Assembly: GCA_045531585.1 (NCBI GenBank)
Contig: JAZSEH010000056.1
Location: 7,261 to 71,260, forward strand
DNA length: 64,000 bases
Origin: SIG587 sp045531585
GTDB lineage: Bacteria > Bacillota > Clostridia > Oscillospirales > Acutalibacteraceae
Reading direction: 5' to 3'
Of the stretch, positions 33,042-41,162 are shown in pieces. Each line of letters opens with the position of its first letter. The stretch's first letter is position 1. The notes beneath the pieces were generated by a model. That model had not been told where the DNA came from. It did no database searches and saw only the letters and a program-made list of their open reading frames with translations. The position numbers and the translations under genes were made by a program.

Positions 33042-33779
33042 ATGGGTATACAGCTTGATTTCTATATAAAGGTCTGCCGTGAAAAATTCCAGCTTGAAGA
33101 TTTTTGCGGCAAGGAAAACGTTCTGGCGGTTGTTCAAAAGGGTAGCTTTTCCTTTTCGAGCAAATATGGCTCAGGCACGGTGGGTGAGGGTGAAGCCCTT
33201 TGCTTTATGAAGGGAGTAAACTATTATCGAAGGGTTAAGGAGCCTGTTACCCTGTTTTTATTCAGATTTACACCGGCACAGTCCTTTGAGGAAAGGGGAA
33301 AAATAGTATTTTACGATAAAGAAAGAATTTTTTCCACACTCAGGGTTATAGATGACCTTTCGGTAGTGCAGTATAATCAGCGTTTAAAATACGTTGAGGC
33401 ACTTTTTGGGGACATTATAAACCAAATTGCTGTGGAAAAAATTCTTACGGATAAAAGAAATACGGATAAAAAAATTGTAGAAGGTATTAAGTATATAAAA
33501 GAAAACTGCTTCACAGGGTTGGAGCTTAGCCTTGCCGCACAGGCGGCGGGACTTTCCTACGTGCAGTTTTCCCGTAGATTCAAGGCCTTTACAGGACAAA
33601 CGCCAATGGAGTACGTGATAGAGCTGAGAATGAAAAAGGCTCAACAGCTGCTTGCTCAAACAAGTCTGTCCGTTAAGGAAATATCTGCCCTTTGCGGCTT
33701 TTCGGGTGAATATTATTTTTCAAATTTCTTTAAGGCTAATTTTGGAATGTCACCCTCAGCCTTTAGAAATTCAATTTAG
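33042..33779 (+). CDS. AraC-family regulator divergent from alpha-galactosidase
   Basis: The 245-residue protein has a degenerate cupin-like N-terminal half (1-120). The AraC DNA-binding domain follows at about 150-245, with two helix-turn-helix units (LSLAAQAAGLSYVQFSRRFK and VKEISALCGFSGEYYFSNFF). It faces away from the GH36 gene and shares the intergenic region, so it probably senses galactoside availability and controls that gene. Its end overlaps the next, convergent AraC gene by 9 bases. Confidence 0.85.
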   Translation: MGIQLDFYIKVCREKFQLEDFCGKENVLAVVQKGSFSFSSKYGSGTVGEGEALCFMKGVNYYRRVKEPVTLFLFRFTPAQSFEERGKIVFYDKERIFSTLRVIDDLSVVQYNQRLKYVEALFGDIINQIAVEKILTDKRNTDKKIVEGIKYIKENCFTGLELSLAAQAAGLSYVQFSRRFKAFTGQTPMEYVIELRMKKAQQLLAQTSLSVKEISALCGFSGEYYFSNFFKANFGMSPSAFRNSI

Positions 33780-34586
33780 CTTTTTTGCTTCACCGGGAAG
33801 AATACCCATATATTTTTTAAAGGTTTTTGAAAAAAAGGAAAGATTTTCAAAACCACAACCCTCCGCCGCCTGGGTTACGGTGGAGCCGCTTTTTAAAAGC
33901 TCCAAGGCCTTAACACAGCGGTAGTTATTAAGGTTTTCAAAAATGGTTTGTCCCGTAAGTCTTTTAAAGCTGCGACACAAAGCGTATTTATCGGTACAAA
34001 CCGCCTTTGCAATATCATCAAGGCTGATTTTTTGTCCATAGTTCTCTCTTATATATTTTATGGTGCCCTTTACCTCCTCAAGAGCCTTGCCCGAGTAGGA
34101 TACTGCGCTTTTTTTACTTGAGTGCTTTTCAGTGAGTTCAATAAGAATATCAAGAAGAAGCTTGTTAAGCCTTGCCGTTCTGAGGGCGTCAGATTTATCC
34201 GTATAAGCCCTTACAAGCGCCTCTATTTTTTCGGCAAGAGAGTTGCTTTTAACAAATTCTTCAAAGGAAATAGCGGTACAGTCAATGCCTATCTGCCTGC
34301 AAAAATCGGCTTTTATTATCAGGCAGGTGTAGGAAAGGAACGTATCGGTGCCTGTATAGTGAATAACGTTTGAGTTAATAGCGCCAATATCACCTTTTTT
34401 AAAGGGATGGCTGACACCGTCCAGCAAAAGCACTCCTTCTCCTTTTGTGCAAAGCTGAAGCTCAATATCCTCGTGCCAATTTTGCTCGCCGCTTCGCTTA
34501 AAGCGGCTTCTTTCCAAATCGGGATATAAAATAAAGGGCAGGGTAGAATAGTGGTTTTTATATTCATCATATCTGGTGGCTATCAT
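33771..34586 (-). CDS. AraC-family transcriptional regulator
   Basis: The 271-residue protein has a cupin sensor domain (HEDIELQLCTKGEGVLLLDG, around 38-57). The two helix-turn-helix units follow at about 170-271 (ISLDDIAKAVCTDKYALCRS and VTQAAEGCGFENLSFFSKTF). It is convergent with the other AraC gene and divergent from the YgjV/propeller gene, which it may regulate. The effector is probably a sugar, inferred only from the neighbouring glycosidase genes. Confidence 0.85.
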   Translation of the reverse strand: MIATRYDEYKNHYSTLPFILYPDLERSRFKRSGEQNWHEDIELQLCTKGEGVLLLDGVSHPFKKGDIGAINSNVIHYTGTDTFLSYTCLIIKADFCRQIGIDCTAISFEEFVKSNSLAEKIEALVRAYTDKSDALRTARLNKLLLDILIELTEKHSSKKSAVSYSGKALEEVKGTIKYIRENYGQKISLDDIAKAVCTDKYALCRSFKRLTGQTIFENLNNYRCVKALELLKSGSTVTQAAEGCGFENLSFFSKTFKKYMGILPGEAKKLN

Positions 34587-34636
34587 ATATTATCTCCTAT
34601 TTGCAATATTGTGTTAATTTTTACCAATATAGATTA

Positions 34637-34665
34637 TTGAAACACGCTGTTTGAACCAATATAAT
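34637..34665 (+). promoter_or_regulatory. Sigma-A promoter of the YgjV/propeller gene
   Basis: TTGAAA (34637-34642), 17-base spacer and TATAAT (34660-34665). CAATAT occurs four or five times in both orientations between 34600 and 34700 and may be operator half-sites for the divergent AraC protein. Confidence 0.55.
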
Positions 34666-34706
34666 ATTTATATCATAAAAAACAGCAATATTCAATATGG
34701 TGGAAT

Positions 34707-36383
34707 ATGAAAATAATTGCACAGCTTTTGGGACTTGGAGCAATGGTGGCTCTGTTCCTTATTTATCAGCAAAAAAACCGCAAGGGAATTCTTGTGGCAA
34801 AGCTAACGGCTGACGTATTCTGGGTAGCCCATTATTTGTGCCTTGGTGCTTTTGGCGGCGCAATACCGAATTTCGTTGGCATATTCAGGGAGCTTGTGTT
34901 TTTAAAGCGCAAGGAAAAGCGGTGGGCAGGGTTAGTATTTTGGCCGGTATTCTTTATATGCCTTAATTTAGGGATAGGAGCCTTCACCTTTCGTTCTCCC
35001 ATAAACGTTTTACCCATAGCCGCCTCTGCACTTGTTACGGTAGCCCTGTGGTTAGACCGCCCGCTAATTACAAAGCTTTTGTCACTTCCCGTATCAGTAA
35101 GCTTTTTGGTTTATGATATTTTTATAGGCTCACAAATGGGCGTTATAAATGAAGCAATCTCAATTTTATCAATAATTATTTTTTTAATAAGGAGAAAAAC
35201 AATGAGTAAAGGATTTTTTTCTCAGGACGTAAAAACCGAGAAGGAGCTTAGCTTTTTACCCCGCGCCCAAATTGGTGATGCGGCAAAAACCTTAAGCGTA
35301 AACGTTGCCGAGGAAAAGGTAAAAAAGGGCGATGCCTTTGCTCAGGAGATAACCGAAGGCTTTGTTGCCGATTTTGAGCGCAGTGAGGATAAAATGGCCC
35401 ACGTTTCCACCTTTATGGTTATTGACGGCACCGTTTATATGACCTATTATGCCAACACTAAGGAGCCCTCGGAGGACCCTAAAAACCAAACCGCACGTAT
35501 AGTTTACGCTCCCATAGATGATATTGAAAACAAGACCTTTATTGACCTGCAGACAACAGGGGACACCGTAGGCGGTGAAAAAATTGATATGGTGTACGAC
35601 ACCATTTTAATGCGAAAGGATGAAAACACACTTTTTATCCTTTGGACCGCCCGAATAGACAGCGGCAACTATTACCGTTTTTACTGTCCCTTTGATATTG
35701 CCGCCAAGACCTTAGGGGAAATAGGTGTAAACCGCCTGAAGATTGGTGACGTGGTGAACGATTTCTCCTTTAGCGGTATAAGAACCGCACTTGCGGCAAA
35801 TAATCTGCCCTGTAAAACAATGTACTCGGACATAGGCATAATGCAAAAGCTTTCCTCCCGTGTGGAAAACGGGGAGACATACTATTATTCGGGTTGCTAT
35901 AGCGGAGACTTTAACTGCATTATAAAAAGTAAGGACCTTATTACCTGGGAATACGTTTCTCAGCCCGATTTTATAAATGAATCAAAGTGGGAGAACGCCA
36001 CCTACGTGCTGAATGATAAGGTATACTATTTTGTAAGACAGCACGACGGTAACCCCAATAGCTTTTTAACGGTTTACGACCTTGAAAAGGGAATTTGGGA
36101 AAAGCCTGTGGAGATAGGGGACTGTCAGTCCAGAGGTGACTTTATTATGTATAAAGGTGACCTCTATCTGTTCCATGCGCCAATAGACCGTGAGCATATA
36201 GGAATAGTTAAAATTGATACAAAGGATATTGCAAAAAGTGAGATTTTGCTCCAGGCAAAAATGCACACAAGCTGTTTTTATCCCTTTGTACAATATTTTG
36301 AAAACGGTGAGCTGGCTATGTCCTACACCGTGGCAAGAAAGCATATTCGTCTTGCAAAATTTACCCTTAGCAAATATCTGTAA
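34707..36383 (+). CDS. YgjV-like membrane domain fused to a beta-propeller (glycosidase-like) domain
   Basis: One frame of 558 codons encodes two clear parts. Residues 1-163 are a membrane protein with five or six spans, resembling the YgjV (Imp-YgjV) family (IAQLLGLGAMVALFLIYQQ, then ADVFWVAHYLCLGAFGGAIP). Residues 166-558 are a soluble five-bladed-propeller-like protein (HVSTFMVIDGTVYMTYYANT, then FILWTARIDSGNYYRF), similar in style to GH43/sialidase-like domains. At the junction AAGGAG lies 7 bases before an in-frame ATG at 35202. The propeller could therefore be made alone as 393 residues. No stop codon separates the parts. Confidence 0.75.
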   Translation: MKIIAQLLGLGAMVALFLIYQQKNRKGILVAKLTADVFWVAHYLCLGAFGGAIPNFVGIFRELVFLKRKEKRWAGLVFWPVFFICLNLGIGAFTFRSPINVLPIAASALVTVALWLDRPLITKLLSLPVSVSFLVYDIFIGSQMGVINEAISILSIIIFLIRRKTMSKGFFSQDVKTEKELSFLPRAQIGDAAKTLSVNVAEEKVKKGDAFAQEITEGFVADFERSEDKMAHVSTFMVIDGTVYMTYYANTKEPSEDPKNQTARIVYAPIDDIENKTFIDLQTTGDTVGGEKIDMVYDTILMRKDENTLFILWTARIDSGNYYRFYCPFDIAAKTLGEIGVNRLKIGDVVNDFSFSGIRTALAANNLPCKTMYSDIGIMQKLSSRVENGETYYYSGCYSGDFNCIIKSKDLITWEYVSQPDFINESKWENATYVLNDKVYYFVRQHDGNPNSFLTVYDLEKGIWEKPVEIGDCQSRGDFIMYKGDLYLFHAPIDREHIGIVKIDTKDIAKSEILLQAKMHTSCFYPFVQYFENGELAMSYTVARKHIRLAKFTLSKYL

Positions 36384-36388
36384 CAAGC

Positions 36389-36422
36389 AAAACGTCCTGC
36401 AAGATGCAGGATGTTTTTTGTT
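36389..36422 (+). terminator. Terminator after the YgjV/propeller gene
   Basis: The stem ACGTCCTGCA / TGCAGGATGT with a 3-base loop is followed by TTTTTTGTTTTT. Confidence 0.75.
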
Positions 36423-36459
36423 TTTATGCTTGGAGTAGGTTTTTTAGAGAGTTGTTGTA

Positions 36460-36488
36460 TTGACAATATCTTTTTTATGGGGTAAGCT
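36460..36488 (+). promoter_or_regulatory. Possible promoter of the nitrilase-family gene
   Basis: A perfect TTGACA (36460-36465) is followed after 17 bases by a weak -10 (TAAGCT, 36483-36488). Confidence 0.4.
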
Positions 36489-36509
36489 TATCTTTAAGGA
36501 GATGTTTTT

Positions 36510-37307
36510 ATGAAAATAACCGTTGTTCAACCACCCTATTTTGCAGGAGATGAGCCCGATGCAAAAATAGCAGAATTTTTACTTGAAAAGATAGAAAGCG
36601 TAGAAAAGGGCTCACTTACCGTACTGCCTGAATATTCCAACGCAGGCGGCCTTTCCGATGCTCAGCGCGAGCTTGCGGCCTTAGATAGAGCCCCCCTAAT
36701 GCTTCAAAAGGCTGCGAAATCCGCCAAGAAAAACAGTGCCTACATAGTTATAAACGTTCTGGAAAAAAGGGAAGGCAAAATTAAAAACAGCAGTTACCTA
36801 TTTGATACCAAGGGCGATATAGCCTTTATATATGATAAAATTCATCTTCCACCCTCTGAGGTTTCCTTTGGGGTTACAAGGGGAGAGGGTAAATGCACCT
36901 TTACCCTTGACGGCATACGCTTCGCATTTATGACCTGCTATGATGTGTATTTTAATGAGCAGATAGAGTATATTGCAAAGGAGAAACCTGATATTATACT
37001 TATTCCCGGCTATCAGCGCGGGGAGCGCACCGATATTATCCGCGCTCAGGCAAAGCTTACGGCGTTTCGTTGTAACGCATTTATTGCCCGTTCCTCATAT
37101 TCTATGAATGATGACGGGCACGGCGGCTGTTCTATGATAGTATCCCCTGAGGGACAGATAATAGAGGATATGGGCAAGGAGGTAGGCAGTATATCTGCAA
37201 ATATTGACCCTACGTATAAGTATATGCGTTCTGCAGGCTTTGGCGGCGCCACCGTCAGAAATGATGAATTTATCTCCGCAGGCCTTACTCCTGAAATATT
37301 TAAATAA
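36510..37307 (+). CDS. Carbon-nitrogen hydrolase (nitrilase superfamily)
   Basis: The 265-residue amidase-type enzyme has the catalytic triad Glu41 (LPEYSN), Lys110 (YDKIHLPP) and Cys143 (MTCYDVYF), in the correct order and spacing. It hydrolyses a C-N bond in an amide or carbamoyl compound; the substrate is not predictable. It stands alone between terminators. Relatives include omega-amidase and N-carbamoylputrescine amidase. Confidence 0.88.
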   Translation: MKITVVQPPYFAGDEPDAKIAEFLLEKIESVEKGSLTVLPEYSNAGGLSDAQRELAALDRAPLMLQKAAKSAKKNSAYIVINVLEKREGKIKNSSYLFDTKGDIAFIYDKIHLPPSEVSFGVTRGEGKCTFTLDGIRFAFMTCYDVYFNEQIEYIAKEKPDIILIPGYQRGERTDIIRAQAKLTAFRCNAFIARSSYSMNDDGHGGCSMIVSPEGQIIEDMGKEVGSISANIDPTYKYMRSAGFGGATVRNDEFISAGLTPEIFK

Positions 37308-37308
37308 G

Positions 37309-37343
37309 AAAAGCACCTGTAGTCAAGAGACTACAGGTGCTTT
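37309..37343. terminator. Terminator between convergent genes
   Basis: A perfect 14-bp stem (AAGCACCTGTAGTC / GACTACAGGTGCTT) with an AAGA loop is flanked by A and T runs. Confidence 0.75.
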
Positions 37344-37347
37344 AATA

Positions 37348-38205
37348 TTACTTGTTTGCTTCCTTTATTTTTGCCAGCTCCTCAAAGGTGACAAATTCAT
37401 AGCCGCATTTTTTAAGCATTAAAATAATCTGCTCTATCTTTTTTGCGTAGTTTTTAATACCCGCCTTTATGTAGTATTTATCGTAGGATTTAAGGTCCTT
37501 TATAAAGGGGACTTTCTGGGTTGTAAGCTCAAAGGGATGCAGGTAAAAGACATAATAATCGTGTTTTTTAATATACTGAAGAATAAGGCTTTTTATAAAT
37601 TCCCAGTTGCCAAGCCTTACGTAGCCGCCACCTGAGACAGGGTAGGGGAACCCAAAAATATTATGCACCGAAAGGCCGAATTCAAAAAAGCTTTTTCTTT
37701 CAAAAATACCGTCACCAAGGGCATTAAAGCCGCCAAGGTCAAGGTCTACCGTGTGCCGTGCCTTGGAAAAGCAGAGGTTGCTTGAATCGTACCTAAAGCC
37801 AAGCTCCCTAAGCACATCAAGCCGCTGTCTGTCAAGGCTGAAGCAGGGGGCACGAAAGCCCTCAATATCGGTACCGAAAAGGGAGGTTAGCATTGTCTTT
37901 GCACGGAGAATTTCCTCCTTGAAGGCCGAAACGGTCATATCCATAGGGGCAATATGCCTGAAGTTGTGCAAAGCAAGGCGGTGACCGCGCGCAATACAGC
38001 CTTTTAGCTTGTCCGCTATTTTGGGAGCCAATTCACCCACCGTAAAAAGGGTGCTTTTAATCCCGTAGCGGTCAAGCAGTTTTATATATTCGTCGAACCC
38101 GTCAAGCAGGTCGACCTCCACGTCAACAGAGGAATTACTCACACACTCGGTGTCGGTAAAGGCCTCCACGTCCATGGTAAATACCGCGTACTTTTTATTA
38201 CTCAT
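37348..38205 (-). CDS. Polysaccharide deacetylase-family protein
   Basis: The 285-residue protein has the NodB fold. The motif-1 catalytic and metal aspartates are in FTMDVEAFTD, the motif-2 region ends GHRLALHNFRH (metal histidines), the motif-3 region is GFRAPCFSLD and the C-terminal histidine is in FYLHPFEL. No signal peptide is seen, so the substrate may be an intracellular or lipid-linked sugar. Its ATG overlaps the stop of the upstream hydrolase gene by 8 bases. Confidence 0.85.
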   Translation of the reverse strand: MSNKKYAVFTMDVEAFTDTECVSNSSVDVEVDLLDGFDEYIKLLDRYGIKSTLFTVGELAPKIADKLKGCIARGHRLALHNFRHIAPMDMTVSAFKEEILRAKTMLTSLFGTDIEGFRAPCFSLDRQRLDVLRELGFRYDSSNLCFSKARHTVDLDLGGFNALGDGIFERKSFFEFGLSVHNIFGFPYPVSGGGYVRLGNWEFIKSLILQYIKKHDYYVFYLHPFELTTQKVPFIKDLKSYDKYYIKAGIKNYAKKIEQIILMLKKCGYEFVTFEELAKIKEANK

Positions 38206-39157
38206 TTTTCAGGAATTCAATAATGGCGTTATCGTACTTTTCGGTATTGTTTATACGCAGGTGTGAATGACCGCCCTTGTCAAACCAAACAAGCTTTTTA
38301 TCAAGGGAGGAGCAGGCGGCAAAAAGCTTTCTGCTTTTTTCGGGGATAGAAAAAATATCCTTTTCACCGTACAGGAATAAAACGCGCTGCTCAGGACGAA
38401 GTTTTTTTATTGCGCGTATTGGCTTTTGGGTGTATACGTTGGTGCCTGTATATGTATTTATAAGCAGCATAACGGTGTCAAGCACGGGGAAAAGGGGACG
38501 CTTATCCGCCATCATATGGCGCTTAAAGGTCTCCCTGAAGGATACGAAGCAACCCTCTGTAACAAGTCCCTTAAGGCAGTCGGGGCATTCCTTATCTATC
38601 ATAGCAAAAATACCTGAGGAGGTACCAATACATATACCGTGTATGTATATCTCCCTATTTCCAAGCTCCACGTTCAAAAGACGTACCCAGGCAAGCACGT
38701 CACGGCTTTCTTTAACGCCTATGGTATTATACTTTCCGTCACTTTTGCCGTGACAGCGTGTATCAATTACCAGCACGTTAAAGCCTGCCTTCTCATAAGG
38801 GGCGGCAAAGTAGTAGGAATACATAAGACATTCACATCTGCCGGGAACTATAAGCACACAGCGGTCAGACCCAAAGTCAAAATATTCACCGTAAAGGTCA
38901 AACCCGTCGTTATGAATTTTAACCTCTTTTATTTTATCCTTGAAACTTTCGGCCCAGGCAATGCCATCATTCCACATTGCAAGCTGCTCCTCATTTTCGG
39001 GAGCGGAGCATACCCTACCCCATTTTTCAGGTTCAGTTCGAACAAGCTGTGTATTGTATACACGCTTTGAAATAGGGAAGGTATAAGCCAGCATTGCTAT
39101 AAAACCGCCTAAAAGCAGAACGGCTAACACTATTAAAACAATAAAAATAGGTTCCAT
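38198..39157 (-). CDS. Membrane-anchored alpha/beta hydrolase with Cys at the nucleophile elbow
   Basis: The 319-residue protein starts at ATG 39157, 5 bases after GGAGG. An N-terminal membrane segment (5-26) precedes an alpha/beta-hydrolase fold (VLIVPGRCECLMYSYYFAAP, then FNVLVIDTRCHGKSDG). The nucleophile elbow reads HGICIG, which puts Cys176 where most family members have Ser. The acid lies in LYGEKDIFSIP and the histidine in GGHSHLR. It overlaps the deacetylase gene. Substrate unknown. Confidence 0.82.
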   Translation of the reverse strand: MEPIFIVLIVLAVLLLGGFIAMLAYTFPISKRVYNTQLVRTEPEKWGRVCSAPENEEQLAMWNDGIAWAESFKDKIKEVKIHNDGFDLYGEYFDFGSDRCVLIVPGRCECLMYSYYFAAPYEKAGFNVLVIDTRCHGKSDGKYNTIGVKESRDVLAWVRLLNVELGNREIYIHGICIGTSSGIFAMIDKECPDCLKGLVTEGCFVSFRETFKRHMMADKRPLFPVLDTVMLLINTYTGTNVYTQKPIRAIKKLRPEQRVLFLYGEKDIFSIPEKSRKLFAACSSLDKKLVWFDKGGHSHLRINNTEKYDNAIIEFLKNE

Positions 39158-39243
39158 ATTTTCCTCCAAAAACCACATTTATGTCATTATATCATATCGT
39201 TAGAAAAAAATCATCATAAATCGTCAAAAAAATATAATTTTTA

Positions 39244-39272
39244 TTGAAAAACGACAGTTTTTGTGATATTAT
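39244..39272 (+). promoter_or_regulatory. Sigma-A promoter of the degV-degV-fakA-plsX operon
   Basis: TTGAAA (39244-39249), 17-base spacer and TATTAT (39267-39272). Confidence 0.65.
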
Positions 39273-39302
39273 GAATATATTATTAACAAGAGGAGATATA
39301 TT

Positions 39303-40250
39303 ATGGCGGATTTTGTTATTATACCCGATACTTCAAGTGACCTTACCAAGGAACTTAGAGAAAGGTTCGACATTCCCGATTATGTAAGGGGATTGGTTTA
39401 CTTCCCCGATGGACATTCGGAATTTTCCGACCTTGATTGGGAAAAGTATAACCCCAAGGAATTTTATGAGTCTATGACCGATAAAAAGACCATATATAAA
39501 ACTGCCTGTGCCCCCACAGGCGAAATTATAGAGGTTGTTGAAAAGCATTTAAAGGAAGGAAAGGACGTTCTTATGATAACCCTTTCCTCTGCTCTGTCAG
39601 GCACCTACCAGGCGTGTGAGCTGGTTAAAAAGGAGCTTTTGGAAAAGTATCCCGAAAGAAAAATAATCTGCGTTGACTCAATGCGCTATTCTACAGCACT
39701 GTCCCTGCTTTGTATGATGGCAAGCGAAAAGAGGAAGAGCGGTGCCACTATTGAAGAAACCGCACAGTATATAGAGGAAAACAAGCACCGCGTGCATCAG
39801 ATAGGCCCCATGGATGATTTGTTCTTCCTTGTAAAAACAGGCAGAATATCTAACTTTAAAGCCTTCTTCGGCACCCTTGTGGGAATTAACGCTATGGCCG
39901 ATTTTAACCGCAAGGGTCTGGCAGAGGTGCTGGGACGCTTCAAGGGTAAAAAGGCCGCCTTTGACGCAGTAATCAAATACATACGTGAAACTGTGGAAAA
40001 TCCTGAGGAGCAGGTAATGTTCGTTGCTCATTCCAACCGTCCCCAGGCGGCAGAGCTGCTTAGCGAAATGATAAAGAAGGAATTCTCTCCTAAGGAGGTT
40101 ATTATAAACCACGTGGGAATGTCCTGCGGTGCCTCCATTGGCCCCGGCCTTTGCGCCGCCTTCTACTACGGTAAGGAAATAAGTGAGAATATGGAAAAAG
40201 AAAAAGAAATAATGAACGCAATCATCGAGGGTCAGCGTTCAAAGAAATAA
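39303..40250 (+). CDS. DegV-family fatty-acid-binding protein (FakB-like), first copy
   Basis: The 315-residue DegV protein starts FVIIPDTSSDLTKELRE. The fatty-acid site motifs are TIYKTACAPTGE and LSSALSGTYQA, and the tail has NHVGMSCGASIGPG. Studied DegV (FakB) proteins hold a fatty acid while FakA phosphorylates it. The kinase gene is two genes downstream, which makes the FakB role likely. It lies 14 bases before a second, divergent-in-sequence copy. Confidence 0.88.
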   Translation: MADFVIIPDTSSDLTKELRERFDIPDYVRGLVYFPDGHSEFSDLDWEKYNPKEFYESMTDKKTIYKTACAPTGEIIEVVEKHLKEGKDVLMITLSSALSGTYQACELVKKELLEKYPERKIICVDSMRYSTALSLLCMMASEKRKSGATIEETAQYIEENKHRVHQIGPMDDLFFLVKTGRISNFKAFFGTLVGINAMADFNRKGLAEVLGRFKGKKAAFDAVIKYIRETVENPEEQVMFVAHSNRPQAAELLSEMIKKEFSPKEVIINHVGMSCGASIGPGLCAAFYYGKEISENMEKEKEIMNAIIEGQRSKK

Positions 40251-40264
40251 GGGAGATGTTATAA

Positions 40265-41152
40265 ATGAAGGATTTTGTCATTCTTGCTGATTCTACCTGC
40301 GACCTGCCTAAGGAGCTCAGAGAAAAGTATAATATTGACTACGTTGCAATGAATTACATAGTTGATGATACCGAGTACGTTGCCTCCCTTGATTGGGAGT
40401 CACATTCTTCAAGAGATTTTTATGACCTTATGCGTGGCGGCAAGCGCGTATTTACTACACAGGTTCCCAAAAACGTTTTTTACGATAAATTTCGCGAAAT
40501 TGCAGGACAGGGAAAGGATATTGTTTATATATCCTGCTCCTCCGCCCTTTCGGGCTCTGTAAACATTGCCCGCATGGTGGCAGATGAGGTTTTAAAGGAG
40601 TTTGAAAACACAAAAATCTTTTGTATAGATTCCCTTATCAGCTCTTTAGGTCAGGGCTATCTGCTTATTAAGGCCAGTGAGCTCAGAAGCGAGGGAAAAT
40701 CTGCAGAGGAAACTGCGAAGCACATCGAAGAAATAAAGCTGTGCGTTAACCAGTGCGGTACCGTTGAATCCCTTGAGTATCTTAAAAGGGCAGGCAGAAT
40801 TAAGGCTTCCAAGGCATTTTTTGGAAACATTTTCGGAGTTAAGCCTATAATAATTTCTGATATAAAGGGTCAGAATTACGCCTTTAAAAAGGCAAAGGGT
40901 ATGAACAATGCCCGTATTGCCATTGCCGAGCATATTATAGAGGCGGCAAACGGTAGCTATGATACACTTTATATCGCCCATGCCGATTGTATTGATGCTG
41001 CCGAGAAAATGAAGGAAGAAATTTTAAAAATTGCTCCCTTTAAGGCGGTTGTTACCAGCATTATAGGTCCCATTGTGGGTGCCTCTGTAGGTCCGGGCAC
41101 CGTAATTGCCTTCTGCTACGGAAACGAAGTAACTATTGAAGGAAAAGAGTAG
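40265..41152 (+). CDS. DegV-family fatty-acid-binding protein (FakB-like), second copy
   Basis: The 295-residue paralogue starts FVILADSTCDLPKELREKYN, with FTTQVPKNVF, ISCSSALSGSVN and the tail SIIGPIVGASVGPGT. Paired FakB proteins usually differ in preference for saturated or unsaturated acyl chains; that is inference here. It is followed 10 bases later by the kinase gene. Confidence 0.88.
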   Translation: MKDFVILADSTCDLPKELREKYNIDYVAMNYIVDDTEYVASLDWESHSSRDFYDLMRGGKRVFTTQVPKNVFYDKFREIAGQGKDIVYISCSSALSGSVNIARMVADEVLKEFENTKIFCIDSLISSLGQGYLLIKASELRSEGKSAEETAKHIEEIKLCVNQCGTVESLEYLKRAGRIKASKAFFGNIFGVKPIIISDIKGQNYAFKKAKGMNNARIAIAEHIIEAANGSYDTLYIAHADCIDAAEKMKEEILKIAPFKAVVTSIIGPIVGASVGPGTVIAFCYGNEVTIEGKE

Positions 41153-41162
41153 AAAATAGCTT

